Source: an uncultured Bacilli bacterium (GTDB lineage: Bacteria; Bacillota_I; Bacilli_A; RF39; UBA660). From it: a stretch of DNA of 10,495 nt. A program made the position numbers and the translations under genes. Location of the stretch: the NCBI GenBank assembly GCA_934096015.1, contig CAKOLD010000032.1:1-10495 (forward strand), written 5' to 3'. Each line of letters begins with the position of its first letter. Positions within the stretch are counted from its first letter, which is position 1. The notes under the pieces were generated by a model that was given only the letters and a program-made list of their open reading frames with translations, ran no database searches and was not told the DNA's origin. This document shows positions 1 through 5,920 of the stretch, piece by piece.

Positions 1-985
1 TTTCAACATTTATTTTATTTTTATATTCATTTTTAAAGTCTTCAAATATAGGTAAAAATTCAGCATAATTACTGTACTCAATAATATTTAGTTTTAATCT
101 TTCTAATATACAACATATTTTATTTAATTTTTCTGGGTTATCAAAATCGTTTACATTATAGAATAATGATTCTACAGCACCTATTTTGATTTTACTTCCT
201 TCTAAATATTGATTAATATCAATTTTTCCTTCTTTAGCTAGGTTTGCAATATCGAATACATTTTCTTTATTAGCTAGATTATATTCAATGTAGGCAACTT
301 TTAATTTTTCAACACATTCTTGATAGTTTTTAATATGATTATCTACCATGGCTTCTTTTTGAACTTTAGAAATATAGTGAGTAAATTTTCTAGCATTTTC
401 TCTTATAAGTTTTCTAAAATTAAGTTCTAAATGGCTAATAATATCAGGATTAACCCAATATATTTGTTCAAATATTTCGGAAACTTTATCATATGATTTT
501 TTTTCTTGATTACGAACTTCTAAAAAAGAAGACATATATTCATGAACATAACACGTATAATTAAAACTATTTTTATCTAATTTAATTCCTGCTTGTTGAA
601 ATTTATCTAAAAATCCATTAATTATTTCGTTAAGTGAACTAAAATTAAAAGTATAATAATTTGCTAGTCTATATAACAAATCATCAAATCCCATTTTTTC
701 AAAATAACTATTTGAAGGATTTAATAAGAATTTTACATTTTCTAAATTAATTAATTTTTCATTTAATTTATCAATATTTTCTCTATCATCTTTTATTTTT
801 AATGAACGATTTTTTGCTAATAAATAATTTCTAACACTATCTTTATATTGAAGATATTTTTCTTCTATATCGTCAATATTGCTATTAAACTTTTTTTTGT
901 TTGTTTTTGTTTTAGTTGGAAGTGTTGATAATAAGGTTTTTTTAGCACTAATATCTTTTAAAATAAAGTCAAAAAAATTATTCAT
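1..985 (-). CDS. Large helical protein of unknown function, 3' end cut by window edge
   Basis: I do not recognise this protein. The frame is open from the ATG at 985 to the window edge, giving 328 residues with no stop, so the C-terminus is missing. There is no signal peptide or membrane segment; it looks cytosolic. The sequence is rich in Lys, Asn, Glu and Ile and appears mostly helical, with a charged, possibly coiled-coil stretch at about residues 35-85. After that comes a more distinctive block at about 88-155 (key pieces 'NPSNSYFEKMGFDDLL' and 'CYVHEYMSSFLE'). The start is supported by a GGGAAG-type ribosome site 11 bases upstream, inside the preceding 50-codon gene, which it overlaps by 8 bases (978-985), implying translational coupling. 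It is the last visible gene of the operon encoding four exported paralogs, so a cytoplasmic role in their export or regulation is possible but unproven. Confidence 0.8.
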   Translation of the reverse strand, partial: MNNFFDFILKDISAKKTLLSTLPTKTKTNKKKFNSNIDDIEEKYLQYKDSVRNYLLAKNRSLKIKDDRENIDKLNEKLINLENVKFLLNPSNSYFEKMGFDDLLYRLANYYTFNFSSLNEIINGFLDKFQQAGIKLDKNSFNYTCYVHEYMSSFLEVRNQEKKSYDKVSEIFEQIYWVNPDIISHLELNFRKLIRENARKFTHYISKVQKEAMVDNHIKNYQECVEKLKVAYIEYNLANKENVFDIANLAKEGKIDINQYLEGSKIKIGAVESLFYNVNDFDNPEKLNKICCILERLKLNIIEYSNYAEFLPIFEDFKNEYKNKINVE

Positions 986-1130
986 CTTTACCACTTCCCT
1001 TTTCTTCTATATCAAATTTGTTATCATTCAAGAATTGTAAGAAATCAACTATATCATTATATACTTTAATAAGTTGTTCTAAACTTAATTCTGAAAGATC
1101 AAAATCCACTTTATTATTCTCTTTTTTCAT
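978..1130 (-). CDS. Small acidic protein of unknown function (50 aa)
   Basis: Reading the minus strand from the ATG at 1130 gives 50 codons and a TAA at 980-978. A strong ribosome site (GGGAAGG) lies just upstream. The protein has a short Lys-rich start, then an amphipathic helical centre ('LSLEQLIKVYNDIVDFLQFL') and an acidic end; it has no membrane segment or cysteine. It starts 15 bases after the stop of the upstream paralog gene and overlaps the next gene by 8 bases, so it sits in the same transcript and is probably coupled to the large helical protein that follows. The pairing of a small helical protein with a large helical one suggests a partner or subunit relationship, but that is inference. 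No family recognised. Confidence 0.72.
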   Translation of the reverse strand: MKKENNKVDFDLSELSLEQLIKVYNDIVDFLQFLNDNKFDIEEKGSGKDE

Positions 1131-1145
1131 ACTTACCTTCCCTTT

Positions 1146-2222
1146 TTAATCAAATGCATCATACCCTGTAGTATCTTTAATAAAATTGATTGATATTGCT
1201 AATTCAGACCCTGAAGAATCTGTTTCTAAACTATCAATGTCTTGTCCTTCGATCCACACATAAACCCTCATTTTTGTTATTCCATTTGGAATTGTAAACA
1301 AAGGTTTTGCAAAATCTAATTCAGTCATAGTTTCCTGTAATTCAAAATAATTCATATCTAATTCTGGGGATCCTGAAACTGTATCTTTAATGAATATTGG
1401 CCCACCTGATTTTTTATAAGCATAAGTAGGAAATATTTCTCCTTCTTTTAGATTTACACCATATTTTTCTGCTCTTTCTCTCGATAAGTTTGTATGAACT
1501 CTACTGTTTGGTTCAAAAATAGTTGATTTACAATTATTATTACATGTTAAATTTTGAATTATTGTTGGATTAGTATCTAATGGAGTGCTTCCAATTTTAA
1601 CAAATCCTATTCTTGTTGAATTTAGAAGGCCTTGCATTTCTTCAGTATCTCCATCAGTAAGAGTTACTTCAGTTCCATAATCTAAGAAAAGATTATCATC
1701 TACTGGAGATCCAGTATCATTTTTTATAAATAAATCAAAAGCAATATAATAGTTAAAAGAATTTCTTCCTTTTTCAGATAATAAAACAGTATTAACGTAT
1801 CCATTATCCATTTTCCTATTTCTATACATTACTCCACTACTTGCATATATTTCAAAAACTGGAGTATTAGGATTCCTAACACCAAGTGTGGATACTGGCG
1901 TTAATCCCATTGACGACCATTGACTCGTATTATTAGGATATGTTTCTTTTAATCTATTAATTAATGTTTCTTTTGATATTTCAATTGAACTATCATAGTT
2001 TATAGCATCAAACGATAAAGACAATCCGCTATTTTTAGTAACAATCATATTAAATGTCTTTATGCGAACATTTAAATTTGTAGAAAACCATGCATAAGTT
2101 GCTCCTATTAGGATAATTGCTAAGAATATAATAATTGCAATTAAAAAACGGCGATTTTTTTTATGTAGTAAGACTATTTCTTTTTTCCTACTTTTTTTGG
2201 AATTCTTTTTAGTGTTTTTCAT
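1146..2222 (-). CDS. Exported TasA/camelysin-like protein, fourth paralog of the operon
   Basis: This 358-residue protein has a very basic N-terminus (residues 1-25), a hydrophobic helix (26-41) and the motif TYAWF at 42-46, then Phe57 and 'GLSLSF' at 66-71. This order resembles the SipW-type signal peptide of TasA and CalY (known family pattern; the match is my reading). Shared scaffold strands follow: 'AFDLFIKN' (161-168), 'RIGFVKIG' (204-211), 'FEPN' (236-239) and 'ITKMRVYVWIEGQDID' (315-330). It has only two cysteines, C227 and C231, where the two central paralogs have four. The C-terminus is short, with no LPXTG anchor. The start at 2222 follows an AAAGGCGG ribosome site. A hairpin in the gap before it may lower its expression relative to the two genes upstream. 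Likely a minor or capping surface subunit; function inferred, family relationship fairly sure. Confidence 0.8.
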   Translation of the reverse strand: MKNTKKNSKKSRKKEIVLLHKKNRRFLIAIIIFLAIILIGATYAWFSTNLNVRIKTFNMIVTKNSGLSLSFDAINYDSSIEISKETLINRLKETYPNNTSQWSSMGLTPVSTLGVRNPNTPVFEIYASSGVMYRNRKMDNGYVNTVLLSEKGRNSFNYYIAFDLFIKNDTGSPVDDNLFLDYGTEVTLTDGDTEEMQGLLNSTRIGFVKIGSTPLDTNPTIIQNLTCNNNCKSTIFEPNSRVHTNLSRERAEKYGVNLKEGEIFPTYAYKKSGGPIFIKDTVSGSPELDMNYFELQETMTELDFAKPLFTIPNGITKMRVYVWIEGQDIDSLETDSSGSELAISINFIKDTTGYDAFD

Positions 2223-2247
2223 ATAATCGCCGCCTTTTAATTACAAA

Positions 2248-2276
2248 TGAAGAGAATTCCTTTGGGAATCTCTTCA
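2248..2276 (-). terminator. Intergenic hairpin between third and fourth paralogs, possible attenuator
   Basis: An inverted repeat of 8 plus 4 base pairs with one bulged base (2256) and a 4-base loop (2261-2264) lies in the 68-base gap. On the transcribed strand the arms are TGAAGAGA-TTCC and GGAA-TCTCTTCA. The stem is followed only by TTTGTAATT, a poor U-tract, so it is unlikely to stop all transcription. A partial terminator or an mRNA-stabilising 3' structure for the upstream genes fits better. Confidence 0.55.
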
Positions 2277-2290
2277 TAGTAATTTTATTT

Positions 2291-3592
2291 TTATTCTCCT
2301 TCAGCAGAAGAAGTTGGAGTTATATCAGTACTTGGACCTTCATAATTAACGTCAGTTTCAGTAAATCTTTCTTTAGTGAATCCGAAGTTAATTGAAATTT
2401 TCTTTCCTAATGAAGCAAAATCATAGTTATCTACATCTTGTCCTTCAATAAATACGTAAACTCTAACTTTTGTAATACTGTTTGGTGCTAATGTCATGAA
2501 TGTTGGTCTAGCTGTTCCAGCTAAGTTTTTCATTGTATCAGTGAAATAAGGGAAATCAACTAGTTTATATTGGTCTTTACTTTCTGCTGCAGAATATGTT
2601 GCATAATCAATAGTATTTGCAGTGTAAGTATTGTATCCAACACCATCATAAACGTCAACATTATCATTTATACCAAGTGCTCTTGAAATTGCATATGTTG
2701 GTTTAGCTTCAGTTGTTCCGAAAGTTACACAATTTGTTGTAGCAGATTCTTCTAAAGTTGTATCATAACTTCCTGCTTCTGTAACATTTGTTCCTTCAGC
2801 TTTTCTTTTTAAACATGAAGTTTCATACCAATTAATAGCATTTTGTACGTGAGCAGTATCATTTGGTTCCCAAATTTGAGCACTACGACAAATACCAGTT
2901 ACTTGAGCTTTTCCTTCTGATGCTTGTGTATCTGCACATGTTATAGAAGTAATATTACTAGCATCAGTAGTATCTCCTTTTACACGTCCGATTTGAGCGA
3001 ATGCTACTCTTACTGAGTTTTCAATACCAGTACCATCTTGACCAGTAGAAGCTACTTTAACAGCAGAATTTGTAGTTAAATAAATTGCTTCTTCATTTAA
3101 TGGTTGGTTTTCAGTATAATATTCAGTTCCTGATAAGTTTTTGATAAATAAATCAAATGCTACATATCCGTCACCTTCAATAAAGTTACCTTTTTCATTT
3201 TGTTGGTCATAGTTATGAACACGACTTGTTAATAATCTATAACCACCTTTAGTAGTTGTTAAACTACCTTTTTCAAATAGTTTTAACTTTGATGAATCAC
3301 TATCCATATCTCCAACAGTTGAAATTGGAATCAAACCATTTTCAGCCCATGTATTTGTATTGTCAGCATATGGTGTTGCATTTTTTGCATCAAGTTTATA
3401 ACTCCAATTTGTTCCATCCATTGATAAGAACAAACCTTCAGTAGTTGCAATATCGATATCAAAACTTGATACGTTAACTGTTTTCATTCCAACAAACCAT
3501 GCGTATGTTGATACAGTTAAAATGATTGCACAAAAAGAACATATTATAATCAGATTTCTGATTTTTTTTCTATTGTTTCTTTCTCTTTTCAT
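2291..3592 (-). CDS. Exported TasA/camelysin-like protein, third paralog (four-cysteine type)
   Basis: A 433-residue protein with a basic start, a hydrophobic helix (about 13-28) and TYAWF at 29-33, followed by 'VSSFDIDIA' and 'GLFLSMDG', the layout of a SipW-type signal peptide. Scaffold strands: 'YVAFDLFIKN' (143-152), 'SVRVAFAQIG' (193-202), 'IWEPND' (240-245) and 'ITKVRVYVFIEGQDVD' (373-388). Cysteines at 219, 235, 260 and 288 are matched one for one in the neighbouring paralog, suggesting two disulfides outside the cell. The C-terminal tail is acidic, Ser/Thr-rich and without a sortase motif. A canonical AAGGAG ribosome site precedes the ATG by a few bases. It is the closest relative of the gene just upstream, with near-identical DNA segments shared between them. 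Probably a main structural surface subunit; the fibre or matrix role is inferred from resemblance to TasA and CalY. Confidence 0.85.
   Translation of the reverse strand: MKRERNNRKKIRNLIIICSFCAIILTVSTYAWFVGMKTVNVSSFDIDIATTEGLFLSMDGTNWSYKLDAKNATPYADNTNTWAENGLIPISTVGDMDSDSSKLKLFEKGSLTTTKGGYRLLTSRVHNYDQQNEKGNFIEGDGYVAFDLFIKNLSGTEYYTENQPLNEEAIYLTTNSAVKVASTGQDGTGIENSVRVAFAQIGRVKGDTTDASNITSITCADTQASEGKAQVTGICRSAQIWEPNDTAHVQNAINWYETSCLKRKAEGTNVTEAGSYDTTLEESATTNCVTFGTTEAKPTYAISRALGINDNVDVYDGVGYNTYTANTIDYATYSAAESKDQYKLVDFPYFTDTMKNLAGTARPTFMTLAPNSITKVRVYVFIEGQDVDNYDFASLGKKISINFGFTKERFTETDVNYEGPSTDITPTSSAEGE
2393..2450. repeat. Near-identical 58-base segment shared with 3801-3858
   Basis: The 58 bases here differ from 3801-3858 at one position only (A versus G at 2420/3828). 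They encode the end of the last conserved strand and the following loop ('EGQDVDNYDFASLGKKIS') in two adjacent paralogs. Flanking DNA is clearly more diverged, so recent gene conversion or strong constraint is possible. Confidence 0.75.
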
Positions 3593-3638
3593 TTCTATCT
3601 CCTTTTATTTTTTTTTTATAATAGTGGAATTCAAAGCG

Positions 3639-3660
3639 TACTTCTCATCCTACTTCTCAT
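3639..3660. repeat. Short tandem direct repeat in the gap between second and third paralogs
   Basis: TACTTCTCAT occurs at 3639-3648 and again at 3651-3660 with two bases between. It lies immediately after the stop codon of the upstream paralog (3663). No hairpin or promoter is evident in this 70-base gap; a run of ten T (3608-3617) precedes the next ribosome site. Significance unknown. Confidence 0.6.
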
Positions 3661-3662
3661 TT

Positions 3663-4955
3663 TTAATTTCCAGCAGTTTTTGTTGTTCTTGAAGTTGTAT
3701 GTTTACTCTTAATAACATCATCAGGTAATGTTGCTGTTCCATTGCTATCATATTCAACATCTTCATCGAAGAATCTTTCTTTAGTGAATCCAAATGCTAC
3801 TGAAATTTTCTTTCCTAATGAAGCAAAGTCATAGTTATCTACATCTTGTCCTTCAATATAAACATAAATTCTTACTTTAGTTATACTATTTGGTGCAAGT
3901 GAAATAAATGTTGGTCTATTTACTCCACTTAAGTTTTTATCTGTATCTGTAAATGTTTTAAAGTTTACTAATTTTCCATCTACAGCTGTTTCGCTTATAG
4001 AATCAGTATATCCATTGTAATCAGTGCCATCATAAACATCAACGTTATCTGTATAGTTGATTATTCCACCTACAGCGTAAGTTCTGTATGTTTTGCCTTG
4101 TTCAATTGTATTACATGCGGTAGTATATGAATCATCTTTTGTTACATCTGCTCCACTTCTTAATTTGCAAGAAGTGTTGTACCAATTAATAGCATTATTT
4201 ACATGTTCTGTATCGTTTGGTTCCCATATTTGAGCATCTCTGTCAGTACAAATACCAGTTACATCACTATTAGTTGTACAAGTAATTCCAGTAATCTTTG
4301 CAAGATCTTCAGTAGTTGCCTTTACACGTCCAATTTGAGCGAATGCGACTCTTACTGAATTTTCAATACCAGTATTAGCGATTCCACCTTGACTAGCTAC
4401 TGTTACTTGTGAATCTGGAGTCAAATAAATTGCTTCTTCATTTAATTTATTTAATTCACTATAATATTCTTTACCTGATAAGTTTTTGATAAATAAATCG
4501 AATGCTACATATCCGTTTTGTTCTGTAGCTCCACTGTTATTTACTCTACTAGACATAAGTCTATATCCACCTGGAGTTGCTGTTAAACTACCTTTTTCAA
4601 ATAGAATCATTCTAGATGAGGCGGCATCAATTTTACCAACTGTTGATACAGGAATTAGTCCTTGATTTTCTCCAGTTCCTCCCCAACTATTTGTATTACC
4701 ATCATAAACGGTTTTACCTTCAACATCATTGTAGTTAGATTTTGAAATACTAACTGTGTCAGCCCAATCTTCACCATTTAATGATAATGATAATCCATCA
4801 ATTGCTGCTATTGATACATCAAAGCTTGACACATTAACAGTTTTCATACCTATAAACCATGCATATGTTGATACACCTAAAATAATTGCACAAAATAAAC
4901 ATAAGATTATAAGTTTTCTTACACGATTAACGTGTTTTTTTTCTTTTTTGTTCAT
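3663..4955 (-). CDS. Exported TasA/camelysin-like protein, second paralog (four-cysteine type)
   Basis: A 430-residue protein built like the next gene: basic start, hydrophobic helix (about 14-29), TYAWF at 30-34, 'VSSFDVSIA', 'GLSLSLNG', then 'YVAFDLFIKN' (149-158), 'SVRVAFAQIG' (200-209), 'IWEPND' (243-248) and 'ITKVRIYVYIEGQDVD' (358-373). Cysteines 226, 236, 263 and 281 match those of the neighbouring paralog. It differs mainly in loops (about 70-100 and 290-340) and in a basic Thr-rich tail ('TTSRTTKTAGN'). No LPXTG motif. The start lies 2 bases after the TAG of the upstream gene, with its AAGGAG site inside that gene 13 bases upstream, so translation is probably coupled. Likely a main subunit of a surface structure, exported through a SipW-type route; the peptidase itself is not in this window. 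Role inferred. Confidence 0.85.
   Translation of the reverse strand: MNKKEKKHVNRVRKLIILCLFCAIILGVSTYAWFIGMKTVNVSSFDVSIAAIDGLSLSLNGEDWADTVSISKSNYNDVEGKTVYDGNTNSWGGTGENQGLIPVSTVGKIDAASSRMILFEKGSLTATPGGYRLMSSRVNNSGATEQNGYVAFDLFIKNLSGKEYYSELNKLNEEAIYLTPDSQVTVASQGGIANTGIENSVRVAFAQIGRVKATTEDLAKITGITCTTNSDVTGICTDRDAQIWEPNDTEHVNNAINWYNTSCKLRSGADVTKDDSYTTACNTIEQGKTYRTYAVGGIINYTDNVDVYDGTDYNGYTDSISETAVDGKLVNFKTFTDTDKNLSGVNRPTFISLAPNSITKVRIYVYIEGQDVDNYDFASLGKKISVAFGFTKERFFDEDVEYDSNGTATLPDDVIKSKHTTSRTTKTAGN
3801..3858. repeat. Near-identical 58-base segment shared with 2393-2450
   Basis: Partner of the segment at 2393-2450, 57 of 58 bases identical by eye. A second pair, 3129-3171 and 4474-4516, covers the strand 'YVAFDLFIKNLSG' region with 42 of 43 bases identical. 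Both lie in the coding regions of the two central paralogs in the same orientation. Confidence 0.75.
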
Positions 4956-4957
4956 TT

Positions 4958-5665
4958 CTAAACATTTTCTCCTTCCAATTGTTCATCAATATGTTCTGAT
5001 TTAAAGTCCATATGTACTTTAAATTCTCCACCCAAAATGTTATCAGTACATTCTGGATCACTGCCTTCAACCCACAAAACAATTGTATACTTGTTGATAT
5101 CTCCAGGTTTAAAATTCTCAACATGTTCTCTTGTTACTAAAGAATCGTCTATGAAAGGTGTTGTTTCTTTTTCAGGTAAACCTCTTGAACCAATCTTAGC
5201 GTAAGTAACAAATTCATCGTTTTTGTAGATTCTTACTCTGACAGCATCATCAACATTTCTTATAACATCATCAATAACTACTTCACTCCAATAATCCGAC
5301 ACACTCTCGCCTAAATTTTCTACATAAAAAGTATACGCTAAATAATTATCACCATTGTGAGAACCATTAGTGTTTGTTAAATCATTTGGTAACCATTTGT
5401 AGGAAATATTATCAAATGATTTCGGAGCTTCGGCATAAAGTTCAGTTCTATATACTTTGTAGGTAGGATCATCATATATTATTAATCCTTTGTCAAAGTA
5501 CAAGTTCTTGTCCAACGTTATACTGAAATTTCCACTATTATAAATAATACCAATAACAAAATACGTAACTGCTAATAACAGAAAAAAATCAATTAAAAAA
5601 AGCCAAAACCATTTTTTTAATTTTTTTTCTTTTTTAACTTTTCTGGCTGCTCTTTTACTATCCAT
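4958..5665 (-). CDS. Diverged membrane-anchored first paralog of the surface-protein operon
   Basis: A 235-residue protein with a strongly basic N-terminus, one membrane helix (about residues 20-42) and an outside domain. The domain aligns with the three later paralogs: 'YLAYTFYVEN' matches 'YVAFDLFIKN', 'AVRVRIYKN' matches 'SVRVAFAQIG', and 'INKYTIVLWVEGSDPE' matches 'ITKVRVYVFIEGQDVD'. It lacks TYAWF (it reads VTYFV there) and the cysteine block, having a single Cys near the end. It may therefore stay in the membrane as an anchor or assembly base; this is inference. I chose the ATG at 5665 because AGGAAGG (5682-5676) lies 10 bases upstream; an in-frame ATG at 5674 is only one base from it. 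It is the first gene after the promoter and ends 2 bases before the next start. Confidence 0.82.
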   Translation of the reverse strand: MDSKRAARKVKKEKKLKKWFWLFLIDFFLLLAVTYFVIGIIYNSGNFSITLDKNLYFDKGLIIYDDPTYKVYRTELYAEAPKSFDNISYKWLPNDLTNTNGSHNGDNYLAYTFYVENLGESVSDYWSEVVIDDVIRNVDDAVRVRIYKNDEFVTYAKIGSRGLPEKETTPFIDDSLVTREHVENFKPGDINKYTIVLWVEGSDPECTDNILGGEFKVHMDFKSEHIDEQLEGENV

Positions 5666-5675
5666 AATAACCATG

Positions 5676-5682
5676 CCTTCCT
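5676..5682 (-). promoter_or_regulatory. Ribosome binding site deciding the start of the first paralog
   Basis: AGGAAGG on the minus strand. Spacing is 1 base to the ATG at 5674 and 10 bases to the ATG at 5665, so the shorter product is favoured, although the 5674 start cannot be excluded. Confidence 0.6.
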
Positions 5683-5699
5683 AAAAACAGCTGCACAGC

Positions 5700-5720
5700 A
5701 TCACAGACTGCTATTGTGAT
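5700..5720. promoter_or_regulatory. Inverted repeat in the 5' leader of the surface-protein operon
   Basis: ATCACA (5700-5705) and TGTGAT (5715-5720) form a 6-base inverted repeat around a 9-base centre, about 13-33 bases downstream of the expected transcription start. It could be an operator for a dimeric repressor or a small leader hairpin. No regulator is identified. Confidence 0.4.
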
Positions 5721-5739
5721 ATCTTTATAATATAACATA

Positions 5740-5767
5740 ATTATAACATAAAAAGTGGTCTTGTCAA
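5740..5767 (-). promoter_or_regulatory. Near-consensus sigma-A promoter of the surface-protein operon
   Basis: On the minus strand a perfect -35 TTGACA (5767-5762) and perfect -10 TATAAT (5745-5740) are 16 bases apart, with TG one base before the -10 (extended -10). Transcription should start near 5733, leaving a leader of about 60-70 bases. This is the strongest promoter I can see in the window and probably drives all six genes down to position 1. Confidence 0.85.
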
Positions 5768-5827
5768 CTATTGTATTTTTTTGTCGAATCAATAATTTCA
5801 AGTGCTTTTTTAGATGATTTTTTATAT

Positions 5828-5857
5828 AAAAAAACCAAGATAATTATTATCTTAGTT
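5828..5857 (-). terminator. Rho-independent terminator after the acyltransferase gene
   Basis: On the minus strand the arms AACTAAGATAA and TTATCTTGGTT pair over 11 positions, including one T-G pair (5854/5836), around a 3-base loop. A run of T follows (5834-5828). It lies 64 bases after the acyltransferase stop and isolates that gene from the surface-protein operon. Confidence 0.85.
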
Positions 5858-5884
5858 ATTTAACATGGTGTTTTTATTTAACAT
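5856..5884. repeat. 11-base direct repeat beside the terminator
   Basis: TTATTTAACAT occurs at 5856-5866 and 5874-5884, separated by 7 bases, in the non-coding gap after the acyltransferase gene. I see no gene in 5885-5920. Meaning unknown; chance is possible in such AT-rich DNA. Confidence 0.5.
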
Positions 5885-5920
5885 TATTTGTGTTTAATTT
5901 GTAATCTTTTTACTCCTTAT

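Noticed and set aside
978..1130. 50-aa protein as exodeoxyribonuclease VII small subunit
   Set aside because: It is small, helical and acidic, but lacks the usual conserved pattern of that family and sits in an unrelated operon.
3256..3444. Plus-strand open frame of 62 codons inside the third paralog gene
   Set aside because: It lies wholly antisense to a well supported gene, has no ribosome site and no recognisable protein; similar plus-strand frames at 4756-5004, 8039-8254 and 9360-9590 were rejected for the same reason.
3593..3662. Internal promoter in the gap between second and third paralogs
   Set aside because: A TATTAT sequence is present but no -35 or extended -10 element accompanies it.
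1146..4955. Sortase-anchored (LPXTG) surface proteins or pilins
   Set aside because: None of the exported proteins ends in an LPXTG-type motif with a hydrophobic tail, and no sortase gene is present in the window.
4927..5124. Minus-strand 65-codon frame overlapping the end of the first paralog and start of the second
   Set aside because: It is out of frame with two well supported paralog genes that cover the same DNA, and its protein has no conserved features.
5875..5884. Ten-codon frame starting at the ATG at 5884 in the gap after the acyltransferase
   Set aside because: The nearest ribosome-like sequence is about 28 bases away and the frame is very short; it overlaps a direct repeat and the terminator.
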